Assembly: GCA_933228895.1 (NCBI GenBank)
Contig: OW121858.1
Location: forward strand, 31,395,859-31,459,858
From: Platycnemis pennipes
Taxonomy: Eukaryota > Arthropoda > Insecta > Odonata > Platycnemididae
Reading direction: 5' to 3'
Length of the DNA stretch: 64,000 nt
Part shown: one piece after another, positions 54,061 through 63,994 of the stretch
Layout: every line of letters begins with the position of its first letter
Position numbering within the stretch: position 1 is the first letter of the stretch
The notes under the pieces: model-generated
Databases searched by the model: none
Told to the model about the DNA's origin: nothing
What the model saw: only the letters and a program-made list of their open reading frames with translations
Position numbers and translations under genes: made by a program

Positions 54061-54163
54061 ATGGCAGTTCGTGTTAGCGTTGGGGGCAACGAAGTGCCGC
54101 TGCAAAGAGTGATAGATGACTTCGGGGAGAAAATCAATCAGCTAACAAGAGAGAACGAGGAGC
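54061..54163 (+). pseudogene. Gypsy-type gag N-terminus, broken by a TTAA repeat
   Basis: Just after the primer site an ATG opens a frame reading MAVRVSVGGNEVPLQRVIDD then FGEKINQLTRENEEL, a coiled-coil-like start typical of Gypsy-type gag. It is cut off at TTAA (54164-54167), where the repeat at 54164-55312 begins. A gag body of probably the same family lies at 56990-57440. Confidence 0.5.
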
Positions 54164-55312
54164 TTAAGGCTGTCGGATACCACGGCAAAAAACGCTTCCG
54201 CAGAAGTTTACGCCTCTTGATTTGAATACTCTACTTCGCTACTTAAACGAAATATTTCTGCATAAATTTCGAGAAAAAGGATTTATCTATTAAATAAGTC
54301 TGGTAATTTTTCGTTCGTTGCTTTTCTCCTAATTCTCTTGACCTCAGAAAAACGCAAATTTTGGCGAAAATAAGCTGATTGCCAAGGCGTGTATTACGTT
54401 AAATTCCGAACATGATGATTCATTATGACACTCTTAAAAAGCGGGAATCTTTCATCTCTAGGTAGGACTATCATACTTTTGTATACTGTTTATAACAACA
54501 CAGTGAACGTAATCCCGAACCGTGGGAATCTTTCATCTCTAGGTAGGACTATCATACTTTTGTATACTGTTTATAACAACACAGTGAACGTAATCCTGAA
54601 CCGCGGGAATCTTTCATCTCTAGGTAGGACTATCATACTTTTGTATACTGTTTATAACAACACAGTGAACGTAATCCTGAACCGCGGGAATCTTTCATCT
54701 CTAGGTAGGACTATCATACTTTTGTATACTGTTTACAACAACACAGTGAACGTAATCCCGAACCACTGCACCTCAATTTTCACTTTCCTTCACGGGGCGA
54801 CGATTTTCACGTAGCCGGAGAGCGAGTCTCAGCAGGCGCTAGGGAAGGGAGACGAACGGGGGAGGGGCCCGCTCCGCCGACACCGGCCCTGCTGACCGGA
54901 GAACGTCAGAGTCGAAGCGCAGAACGCGAAATGCTTTTCACAATACAAAACTCTATTGCACGCTTTACCAAAAAGAATATGTTGTACCATGAGAATAGAG
55001 TATCTTATGAATCGTTTATTGTTTTAAAAACTTATAATTTTGAATGCAAGTGAGAAATTTTTTCAAGTGAAAAATATTTGGACTCCTAATGATTTTCATT
55101 AACTAACATTTGAGACCAAGCCTACAGTTGGAATTGTTTGATGCAATACCATTTCTAGGCCAAGGTAAACAAGCCCTGCATACGGAATCAGCATCCGAAG
55201 AATTCGTATTTCTTACCTTGAAATTTAAACGAAAAGTTTAAGAACTATGCATTCTTGACGATATGAGAATTGATAATAAATAGACTTGGTTCGAAAATGC
55301 CATATTTTCGAC
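54164..55312 (+). repeat. TTAAGGCTGTCGG repeat, copy 1 (expanded)
   Basis: It starts TTAAGGCTGTCGGATA and continues through GACCTCAGAAAAACGCAAATT, AAAATAAGCTGATT, GCGGGAATC and later AAGAATTCGTATTTCTTACC and AATAGACTTGGTTCG. The minus-strand copy at 59727-60176 has the same order without interruption. This copy carries a tandem array (54443-54766) and about 400 bp of unrelated sequence in the middle. Confidence 0.7.
54443..54766. repeat. Four 81-bp tandem repeats
   Basis: GGGAATCTTTCATCTCTAGG recurs at 54443, 54524, 54605 and 54686, exactly 81 bp apart, with a handful of base changes. The frame through it is open because 81 is divisible by three. In the related copy at 59.7-60.2 kb only a single partial unit (GCGGGAATCCTTCATCTCCA) exists, so the expansion took place in this copy. 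Confidence 0.92.
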
Positions 55313-55539
55313 ATTTTGAAAAAATCGTAAGTTTTAGACTTTTGTTAACTAATGCATATTGATATTGTATTTGAAATTCTGGTTTTAGCGCGCTATTGTG
55401 TGCAAGGGTTCATTTTTATGATACCGTAAATTCCCGAGATATAAAATGTCAAATAGATTTTTTTCTGACTGAAAAGTTATTTTTACATTGCGCACTAAAT
55501 TGTCTACGAGGAAATATGTCATTTTTTATTTTATGTAAG

Positions 55540-55967
55540 ATTACTTTTGAAAGAAAGAAATGGATGACGGAGAGATTGAAGAGACTGACTGCCTCCGCTT
55601 TCGGTCGTGTGTGCAAATTGTGGCTCGGCACCTCGGAAAAATAGTCCGGGCCATTTTATGCCAGTCATTTACAAAGCATCAGGCCACAGAATACGGCGAT
55701 ATTCGGGAGGGAAATTTGTGGTTGAATGGAAATTCTGCCTATTTCTACCTAGTACAGGGGCAGCTAAATATTGCAAAAAGGGAATATTGCATGTTTATCT
55801 TTTGGACCCGACATGGTTTCATTCTGAAAAAAATGCAGAGAGATCAGAATTTCCGGGAAAATCGTATGGTGGAGAAGTTAAAAACCTTTTACCTAAACCA
55901 TCTTCTACCCGAGATTGCGAATTTAGAACAAATCAATAAATATTTTTTAAACCAATTGCAACATATT
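55540..55967 (+). pseudogene. YqaJ-like exonuclease remnant lacking its catalytic core
   Basis: One plus-strand frame reads KKWMTERLKRLTASAFGRVC then KLWLGTSEK. The next frame continues IVRAILCQSFTKHQATEYG, then jumps to AYFYLVQGQLNIAKREYCMF and, after a short gap, QRDQNFRENRMVEKLKTFYL and NHLLPEI. These are the N-terminal (R-x-TAS-FG-VC) and C-terminal (YY-QVQGQL, KL--FY---LLPEI) parts of the YqaJ/lambda-exonuclease-like domain found in arthropod mobile-element proteins. The middle, which holds the metal-binding GASPDG and E-x-K residues, is replaced by about a dozen residues. There is also a frameshift near 55635-55650. It is inactive. The parent element type is unknown. Confidence 0.65.
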
Positions 55968-56989
55968 TAAATGATAACCTACTCCATGGAATACATCACT
56001 GTGACGGGCTTTCTTTCTAAATTATCGTACAGTACCTAGTGTCAATATTCGTAAGAATATAGGTAATCTGTTGATTATTAAATTTGAATGATAGCATTGT
56101 TTTCTCCAAACAGAATCACCCTCTACTGCCAGAAAGTACTATAGATAGTTATCTGAATTCTTTCATATTCCTACCGGGTAAATGACGGTAGAATATTTTT
56201 TATTTGAATCTGCTAGTAGAATGCTAGAGTTGAAAAACTCCAAGACGATGCAGAACAATGCAAGTAAACGGTGATGTGTGCCGTTTTTAGGATCTCAATT
56301 AAATATGAATCTTCATGAGCGCCTAAATTACATGAGGTTGACTCAACTGATTTACACGTTTTACGCAACGTCGATCCATGCTCAAGGCAGTATTTTGACG
56401 GATATCCTGCAGGACTTGAAGACACCTGCAGGGTAGCATGTAAAGTGACATGAATCGACTTGGTGGAACAATCATAAAGCAGTTGAGTCAACTACTCTCT
56501 ACTCCCCGCGGAAACCTCCATCGCAAACAATGACTACTGCCGAGGGATGCTGCTACCAGCATGAGTCGCCGAGATGATGAGCCGTCAGTCGACTACAGCC
56601 GTTGTACCTGTCTTAGAAACCATTATGTAGGACAATAGAATACGTATGTGGCGGCTTCCGCATTGTAGTCTAGCCCTCCGAAAACTCACTGGCCCCACAG
56701 TCGACCCCATGCCCTCCAAAAACTCTAGAAAACCCAACCCAAAAAAAACAGTCGACTTCTCATACCCTCACTTTCCTTCCATTCACCTCCCCGACCTTGG
56801 GCTTCCCCTCTCTGGACTTCCCCCACATTCGCCTTATCTCTCCGCTAGGCTCGCCTCTCCCTCCGCCAGCCATCACGCCGAACGGCGGCTCCGAGGTATC
56901 CGGGGGCCTTAAGGAGCGGCTCTTTAATCATCACGCACCGACATCTCCAACGCCCAGCAGGAAGAATTTCGCGCTCCTTAGTAGCAACG

Positions 56990-57440
56990 ATGCATTTTCC
57001 GGTCGTCAAGGAGAGGATGTTGTGGCCTTCCTGGAACGAGTGGAGCGGGTGGACGGGCGAAGAAACCCTGAAGGCGGCCTAGGTGCGACTCAGTGGAGAT
57101 GCGGCGGAGTTTTACCGCAGCAAGGAGGAGTGTAATAACGCAGTTGATTACTCCGCCCTCAAGGAGTGCATGATAGGGAGGTATCGCTCGAAATTGACTG
57201 CCAGATTCTATTAGGAGTTGTTGTCATCGATGAGAGTGCGGCAACAAGGAGAAGATATTGAGTCCTTCGCTGACCGCGTGAGGCTCACCAACTCCCACGC
57301 CTATGAGGTCCCCGACGACTCAGAGATGGCCTCTGCGATCCGCCACGAAGCCGACCAAAGAGTTCCGGCTGGCCATGCCGGCAACTTTCGACGCAGCCAT
57401 CGAAACGGCCGTCCGAATTCGGGAGGCCGACCGTAGCCCG
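56990..57440 (+). pseudogene. Gypsy-type gag fragment with stops and frameshifts
   Basis: The translation GRQGEDVVAFLERVERV shifts frame to LSGDAAEFYRSKEECNN, then ALKECMIGRYRSKLTARFY, a TAG, and LSSMRVRQQGEDIESFADRV with EMASAIRHEAD. This is the Retrotrans_gag pattern (LSGDA, KLTARFY-E, GE-IESFADR). A further shift gives FDAAIETAVRIREAD. At least two in-frame TAG codons and two frameshifts are present. It is probably part of the same element as the tRNA-Leu primer site at 53995. Confidence 0.7.
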
Positions 57441-57507
57441 AGGGCCCCATCGCCTATGCGGCATGTCTGCGGATCCTCTGCCTTTGCTTTGAGTGCCAAT
57501 CCCCTGA

Positions 57508-57604
57508 CCATCTTGCAGGAGGAGTACATTTCAAGGAAGGGGCGGGGGCCCTCAAGCGTGAGAATGGCAATGTTGCAAGCGGACGACAGGAAGCAAGCAT
57601 GCAC
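57508..57604 (+). repeat. Plus-strand partner of the inverted 95-bp fragment
   Basis: It follows the gag fragment and reads as TILQEEYISRKGRGPSSVRM then AMLQADDRKQ in the gag orientation. It matches the complement of 53568-53662. Confidence 0.8.
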
Positions 57605-58709
57605 ACTTTACAAATGAATGATTTTTTTCTCTCTTTGGAAATTCTGCTCCATAATCCATTTTCATGTCCCGACTACAGAGCACACAGATGAGGTAAAAAA
57701 ACAAGTGCAAACAATGAATGAGGTTGTAATCAACGGTAGAAAGAGAGAAAACCACTTTTGTAAGATTCCAGAAATGTATTCAGACACCCAGATAAATTTG
57801 TGGACTCTTACAAAGTGGTATTTTTCTCTGGCTACCATTGTGCGGTTCCACCATGTATCTGGTAATATTATATCTTGCGTTCTTTTGGAAATTGATATTT
57901 TTAAACTATGTTTCGTCAATGGTGTATTTATTTTGGTGTTAATCGGTTCTTTAATTTCCTATTAGGGTTTTCATTTGTAATATTCTATTATACAATTAAA
58001 TCTAGTCATTTTTGCAATATTTTCATACATTGCTGCTCTATTACTTTAAATTTCCGGTATTACCGCTAATTGCGCCATATTTGATGACGCAGGTATGCCG
58101 TAAATGTTATGTGTTCCTCCATTCAGTAAAACTCAACCCAAGAACACTGTATACAGTGTTATAGTGTTCTTGCCCATACCGTTGGTTTTTTTCACCTATG
58201 ATGCGTATCGAATGAGTTCTACTTTAAATTAATAGCCACATGTTCATACTCTCACTGTTTACACACACATTATGAGAAATAATTTTACTGTTTTAATGGT
58301 TGAGTAATCCTATATGGAGCTGACTACATGATAATGTGCAAATCATCATTCGTATTTGATAGCAAAAGACAGAGTTACGAGCAAAAGACATACATATGTG
58401 AGATGAAGAATGTTACCTCATATTTAATTTGTATTTTTGTCTATCTTATTATCATGTGTGTTAATAATTACGCAATCGTAATACACTAAAATAAAAAACA
58501 GATACTGCACACTTGTTTAATGGAAGCGTGCTTCTGTGCTTTGGCTTCGTAGCCTGCTTCCCCCATAATTCTTCGCGTTCGGACATGCTTCGTGTGTTTC
58601 CGACTAAACCCCCCTCCACCAAGGAAGCAAGCAATGAAGGACGCTTAGCGCTAGAAGCACTCGCTTCGGACAGGGGTAATGATTCTTTTTCCCCATTCCA
58701 TTTCCCAAG
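57605..58709. other. Remainder of the intron
   Basis: No element is identified. A palindrome AACACTGTATACAGTGTT lies at 58143-58160. The intron ends with a pyrimidine-rich tract and acceptor CCATTTCCCAAG at 58709. Confidence 0.4.
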
Positions 58710-58949
58710 GATCCCCTTGTGATGGAAATATTCAAGGAGAATGATTGGACCTTCGGGACTGCTTTCCATTACCTGGTGCTTTGGAATGACGTTCGTCACT
58801 TTAACGAACTTTACGACATGTCCCGAATTGTGTTCGGGGAGGATGCCCTATGGAAAACACATTCCCGTCCCGGAACTGAGGAGGACCAAAGGACCCTCGT
58901 GGAACTGCTCCTGGAGAAGCAAGAGAGAGGCCTCTTCGATGCCCCCGAG
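58710..58949 (+). CDS. Second exon of the unrecognised host gene (80 codons)
   Basis: The exon begins after the acceptor TTTCCCAAG (58701-58709) and encodes exactly 80 residues from DPLVMEIFKENDWTFGTAFH to LLLEKQERGLFDAPE, phase 0 at both ends, so it joins in frame to the exon ending at 53541. It aligns without gaps, apart from small end slippage, to the last 80 residues of that exon: shared are TAFH, WND, LYD-SR, VF-EDAL, TL/TI-L-LE-Q-R-LF and a final P. The aligned end implies a GC donor (GAG then GCAAGT at 58950), a known minor donor class with a strong consensus here. Further repeat exons probably follow; none was found before 64 kb. Exon-sized repeats suggest growth by exon duplication. 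Confidence 0.7.
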
Positions 58950-59047
58950 GCAAGTGTTTTCATGTCCACGATATTTAATAATAATTATTTTATTTCCACT
59001 CCGACCCATTTCACTCGGCTCTATCTGTGGTCCAATAAATTGGAGCA

Positions 59048-59567
59048 ATGGCGTCGCTTCCCATGATATTTTTATCTTTGTAAAAATGAAAGACCCGCAT
59101 TTTTCCGTTTTTCGATCCGTCAATTAGTTCTCGAGTTCTAAGTGGCGAAAAACTGATGTTTTTTTAACTGTTTCGGAAAAGTGGGCGATCATGCGACTTA
59201 ATACGTCATCCATTTCGTCCAATCACGACTGAGCCCGCGAAACCACTTCGCCCAATCACAATGGGGGACTCCCAGATGACTCCGCCAATGGAAGCGGTTG
59301 CGACAGGATCTGTGCGAGCAGACCTTCCGACACCCCCCCTCAACTCCCTTCCCTTTCCCTAAAAACTGTAAAAGGGAGGGAGGTGGATGACGTCGTAAGT
59401 CTCAACGCAGCTCGCTTTAGTTGGCGTCACCTTTTGCTTATTTTCATTCTTGATTTATGACTGAAAGGCTTGGGTTGGAATATTTGTTCACTAAAATTAA
59501 TTTTTCGTGTCTATCTGACGATTCCGTGTACGAAATAGAGATTTCGGTACCGAGTGAACAACCCCGT
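59048..59567 (-). mobile_element. TA-flanked MITE family, copy E (minus orientation)
   Basis: Reverse-complement homologue of copies A-D. The right end reads GAGTGAACAACCCCGT before TA (59568-59569); the left end is ATGGCGTCGCTTCCCAT with the flank decayed to CA. CTTTTTAACTGTTTCGGAAAAG and GCCCAATCACAATGGGGG match internal landmarks. It lies in the intron downstream of the 58.7-kb exon. Confidence 0.8.
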
Positions 59568-59726
59568 TACTGGACACAATCTTGGATTGAAAACTGTCGA
59601 CTATGTTCTGCATGACACAACCAATATTGGGGTCCAACCATTGGTTATAACTGTGCTCAAATATCCCGCATGAGTAAAGGCAATCAACACTAACTGGTCA
59701 CGTGAGACGGGAACGTTTCCCTTATT

Positions 59727-60176
59727 GGACACAATCAACCAAGGAGAGTATTTCAGAGCGACACTTTTCGAACCAAGTCTATTTATTATCAATTTTCATA
59801 TCGCCAAGAATACAGAATTCTTGCAATGGAATTGTTTTATTTCAACTTTTAGTTTAAGTATCAAGGTAAGAAATACGAATTCTCGGTCCCACATGGAGAT
59901 GAAGGATTCCCGCTTTTGAAGAGTGTCATAATTAGTCATTACGTTCGGAATTTAAATTCATACACGCCATGGAAATCAGCTTATTTTCGTCAAAATTTGC
60001 ATTTTTCTGAGGTCAACAGAATTATGAGAAAAGCAAGAAGTGAAAAATTACTTAACTTATTTACTAGATAATCCTTATTCTCGAAGTTTGCGCAGAAAAC
60101 TTTGATTAAGTAGCGATGCAGTCTTCAAGTCAAGAGGCGTAGACGCCTTTTTGGCAGTGATATCCGACAGCCTTAA
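59727..60176 (-). repeat. TTAAGGCTGTCGG repeat, copy 2
   Basis: On the minus strand it starts TTAAGGCTGTCGGATATCAC and follows copy 1 (54164-55312) through ACCTCAGAAAAATGCAAATT and TTCGTATTTCTTACCTTGA to AATAGACTTGGTTCG. It lacks the tandem array and the extra DNA of copy 1. Confidence 0.7.
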
Positions 60177-60238
60177 TACATTTTGTTCGCACTGTTGCAG
60201 TTTATATTATTACGTAACCAGGGGTGCGATAACGAGTG

Positions 60239-60440
60239 TTAACACGTTCACTGCGGACCACGTCTATAGACGTGGTCGTACACCTCCATCTGTGGCGGAG
60301 CACGTCGATCGACGTGCTCAGTCACTTTCATAATAAATGTTATCTGGTGGCGTTATGATTGGTAGCACATAGTTTTCCTTAAATATACTTCTTCTCTACA
60401 ACCCTACCAATATAAATACGGGTCCGCTGCAGTGAGCGTC
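60239..60440. mobile_element. TTAA element with perfect palindromes (one end clear)
   Basis: It starts TTAACACGTTCACTGCGGACC. ACCACGTCTATAGACGTGGT (60257-60276) and GCACGTCGATCGACGTGC (60300-60317) are perfect palindromes. GGTCCGCTGCAGTGAGCGTC near 60421-60440 is an imperfect inverted match to the left end, but no TTAA follows it, so the right boundary is uncertain. It resembles the TTAA element at 6399-6723, which also has a repeated sub-terminal palindrome. Confidence 0.5.
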
Positions 60441-61380
60441 TCTTCCCCTGTATGTTATGTTTTAACAAAAATTTAATTGCTAATTTCATTTTTTTAAATA
60501 TAATGTTTTTTAATTTTTAGCTTCGTTTTTAACCAAAACTGTGTAAACAAAGGGATACTTTTGAAGTTAAAGTGTTAGTTACGGTAACAATGAATTTTAC
60601 ACTTACTTACCTCGTGATGCGCGCGTAGGTACTGTATAAACATTAACGGGTGCCCCCTTATTGACGCCAAATATATTTCTTTCCTTTTGCCAACTTGAGT
60701 ATTTCTCCCTATTCTTAATTGAGAAATTTCCTAATGAATCGTACAGAGGTTTTAAATTTAAATTTAGCTATATGATTCGTACTGTTACCGAAAATTTTAA
60801 AGCCTGCGCCTTCTTATCCGAGTGACTTTCAATGTAACCAGACTATGGTTTTTTTTGTCAAAATTAACAGGGTTTGCTCTTTCTCTGATTTAGCAGAGTA
60901 GAAAGTAGCGAGTGATTTCATAAGCGAACGTTCTTGTCTTCGGTGCAGAATAAATACAATGTTCTGACGGAGTTCGCTTCAATACAACAAAGTTGCACGA
61001 AAAAAGTGAAGGTGGGACTATGTTCAGATATGAAAATATGAGAACGACAGCGTTGAAATGAATGCACTTTTATAGATACCTTCATAAAGCGTAACCAATA
61101 AATGTAAAATAAAACAGGAGCCGGTTTCATAATTTCTATTGTCACCACGAAAGTGTTGTTTTATGAATTGATATATCTCGTACTTTGTGTGACAATTTTT
61201 GTGTGTGAAACCTACTATTTTAATACATTAAGTGCCGTCAATATGATTAAATCATACAATGCCAATGATTGCACGCTTATAAAATATCAGGTACAGAATA
61301 GTTGCGTCAAACACAAGAGTAGAGGCGAACGTGGCAGAAAGAGGTTCTTACATCAGTTTCATTGCCCCACCATACTTTTT
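60441..61380. other. Spacer, no gene recognised
   Basis: AT-rich DNA with only short frames and no repeat recognised. Confidence 0.3.
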
Positions 61381-61514
61381 CCAGTAGTAGTAGTAGTAGA
61401 ATTAATTTTTGGGGTGCATCGACACCTAAGGTCATTTAGCACCACTTCTTAAACTTGAAGACTTAGCTAGTCCGTGGGATCTTATTGTTTCAAAATTTCG
61501 AACTGTTCAGTTAA

Positions 61515-63416
61515 CTACATTTTATTAAAAAGATCTATGTGCCTTAGAAATTGTAAAATGTTTTGTATAACAGTCTCGTCATCGCCAAGTATTTTGCGTA
61601 GAGGGCCGTGGATATTCATCATTTCACGTTCGTCTTGATGTCTGACGCACTCCGTCAGGATGTGTCGCACAGTAACTGGAGCACCACATTCGTCGCACCA
61701 GGGCTGGATCTTCTCTTCGGAGAAGAGATATGCGTGGGTTAGGTTGCAATGCCCAATCCTCAGCCGGGTGACTACGACCTCCTCTCTGCGATTCCCCCTG
61801 ACGGAGGTGGGCCACGCAGATATCCCAGGCTTTATTGTTCGTAGCTTGTTTTCAGCCAAGTTTGACCATTGTTCCTTCCACCTCCCGAGGGCTAAGCCCC
61901 GTAATGAAGCCCTGAGGTCTTCTGCCGGTACCTTCGACGAGTATATCTCCCGATTTTTCAAGGCTTCTTTCGCTGCATGGTCGGCGTTTTCATTTCCAGT
62001 TATTCCAGCATGTCCAGGGATCCACAAAAAGGAAATTGTTACACCTATACTCTTAAGGGATGAAATGGTAGAATGTATCTCCTGAACAAGGGGGCATTTG
62101 GATGAATAACTAGACAAAGATTGTAGGGCGCTCAGTGAGTCTGAGCAGATGAGAAATTTTGAACGACAGCTCGTAATGTGTTGCAGCGCTAACTTGATTG
62201 CAAAGAGTTCAGCGGTATAGATGCTGCAGATAGGGTTAAGTTTAGCTCTAATGACGCCGTGATACAGGGACACTACTGCACATCCACAGGAAGTATCCGA
62301 TTTCGACCCGTCTGTGTAAACAATTATGAAGTCTGCGTATTCCCCTCGAATTTCGTTGAATTGTTGTTGGTATTCAGCAGGTGTTGTCGTAGATTTACGT
62401 GATTGAAGAAGCCGGAATATAAACGCGGGTCGATGCATCGACCATGGTGGGTCTTTAGAGTATCCCGTAGGATAAACGGTTGGCAGGCTAAAGCCATTGT
62501 CTGCAATAAAATTATTAAAACGAACTGTAATTGGTTTAGTGGCCCTCGGTCTTCTGTTAAAAGTTTCTAAAAATCTCGATCTAAAGAGTATATCGTAACA
62601 TGGATGGTTACTCATGGATAAAATCTTGGACACGTAGTTCAGCATTAACATATCCCGGCGAGTGGCCAGAGGTGGTTCCCCAGCCTCCGCATAGATACTT
62701 AGGACTGGAGATGTTCTGAAGGCACCTGTAGCGAGCCTTATTCCCATATTGTGGACTGTGGACAGTGGTCTCAAGTATGTCTCTCGTCCAGAAGCATAAA
62801 TGAAACATCCGTAGTCAAGTCTTGATCGCACTAGTGCCCGATATAGTAGAAGCATTGTAGTGCGATCGGCGCCCCATGTCGAATTACTTAAAAACCGTAA
62901 AATGTTTAAAACCTTAAAACATCTGTTCCTTAAAATATGAATGTGCTCCCTCCAATTGAGGCGATAGTCAAATGTCATCCCTAGAAAGCGGATGGTTTCC
63001 ACGTATGGAATAGCCGTGCCGTTAAGGTGTAGACCTGCCGGGACATGGTTTTCTCTAGCCCTGTGGAAGTGGACACACTTTGTTTTCTCGGAGGAGAAGC
63101 GGAATCCATTTCTCCGGGCCCATTGAGCAAGTTTATTGATCGTAAGTTGGGCCTGCCTTGTCGCGTTAGAGAGCCTTGTTGATCTGCAGAAAATCGCCAG
63201 ATCATCCACGAAGAGGGATCCCATCACAGGTGTACTGACGCAATCCATTATGTCATTAATCGCCACAGCAAATAGCGTAACACTCAACACGGAACCTTGA
63301 GGTACGCCGTTCTCCTGAGTGTAAAACTGCGATAAGTGCTGCCCTATTCTTACCTTGAACACTCGACCTGTTAGGAAGTTGCGAATGAAAACGGGTAGAT
63401 TTCCCCTTAGTCCCAT
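61515..63416 (-). pseudogene. LINE C ORF2, RT second half to C-terminus (after a frameshift)
   Basis: It continues the RT from GLRGNLPVFIRNFLTG (the equivalent of GFRGNLPIFINNFLTR in LINE A), with ENGVPQGSVLSVTLFA, GSLFVDDLAIFCRS, RNase H motifs YTDGSK, AELFAIKLAL, CSDSLSALQS and GNENADHAAKEA, and knuckle CDECGAPVTVRHILTEC. Apart from the frameshift at its upstream end it has no stop over 630 codons. The first residues are in a different frame from 63407-63994: one G is missing in the run at about 63412-63415. A sequencing or assembly error is possible. Confidence 0.9.
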
Positions 63417-63994
63417 TTGTGTAGAGTCATTAGGATCTTGTGTCGCCAGACTCGGTCGTAAGCCTTTTCTATGTCGAAAAAAACGGCAATTACGTGCTGC
63501 TGTGTAAGGAATGCCTCCTGTATGAAAGTGTCCGCTCGGACTAGATGATCAATGGTTGATCTCCCACGCCGAAATCCACACTGGGCATTCGAGAGAAATT
63601 GCCCTCTTTCCAACCACCAGATGAGACGGCGGTTAACCATTTTCTCCATAACTTTGCACAGGCAACTTGTTAAAGAGATTGGTCTATAGTTCTCTGCGTC
63701 GCCGCGTTCTTTACCTTGCTTATGGATAGGGACCACCACCGATTCCCGCCAGGATCGAGGGAGAATTCCTTCACTCCACACTTGATTGAGCGTCCTTAAA
63801 ACATCCGGCAACGCCGTGTCCGGTAAGTTCCGAAGGAACGCGTTGTGGATATCATCTAAACCTGGAGATGTGTCCCGGGAATCGGTAATTGCGGACGTTA
63901 GTTCCACCATTGAAAATGGAATATTGTAGGACTCGGTGTCGTCTTTCTCTTTAAAACATATGATTTTCGATTCCATACACTTTTTAAAATTCAA
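63407..63994 (-). pseudogene. LINE C ORF2, RT first half (partial, runs off the edge)
   Basis: The frame reads ENYRPISLTSCLCKVMEK, QCGFRRGRSTIDHLV and AVFFDIEKAYDRVWRHKIL, ending LHKWD before a stop created by the frameshift that separates it from 61515-63416. It stays open to the window edge, so the true start lies outside. It is the homologue of LINE A ORF2 from about residue 400 to 585. Confidence 0.9.

Noticed and set aside
54425..54814. 129-residue repetitive open frame
   Set aside because: Simply reads through the four 81-bp repeats.
55607..55939. 110-residue plus-strand frame overlapping the YqaJ remnant
   Set aside because: Out of frame with the recognisable YqaJ blocks and without conserved features.
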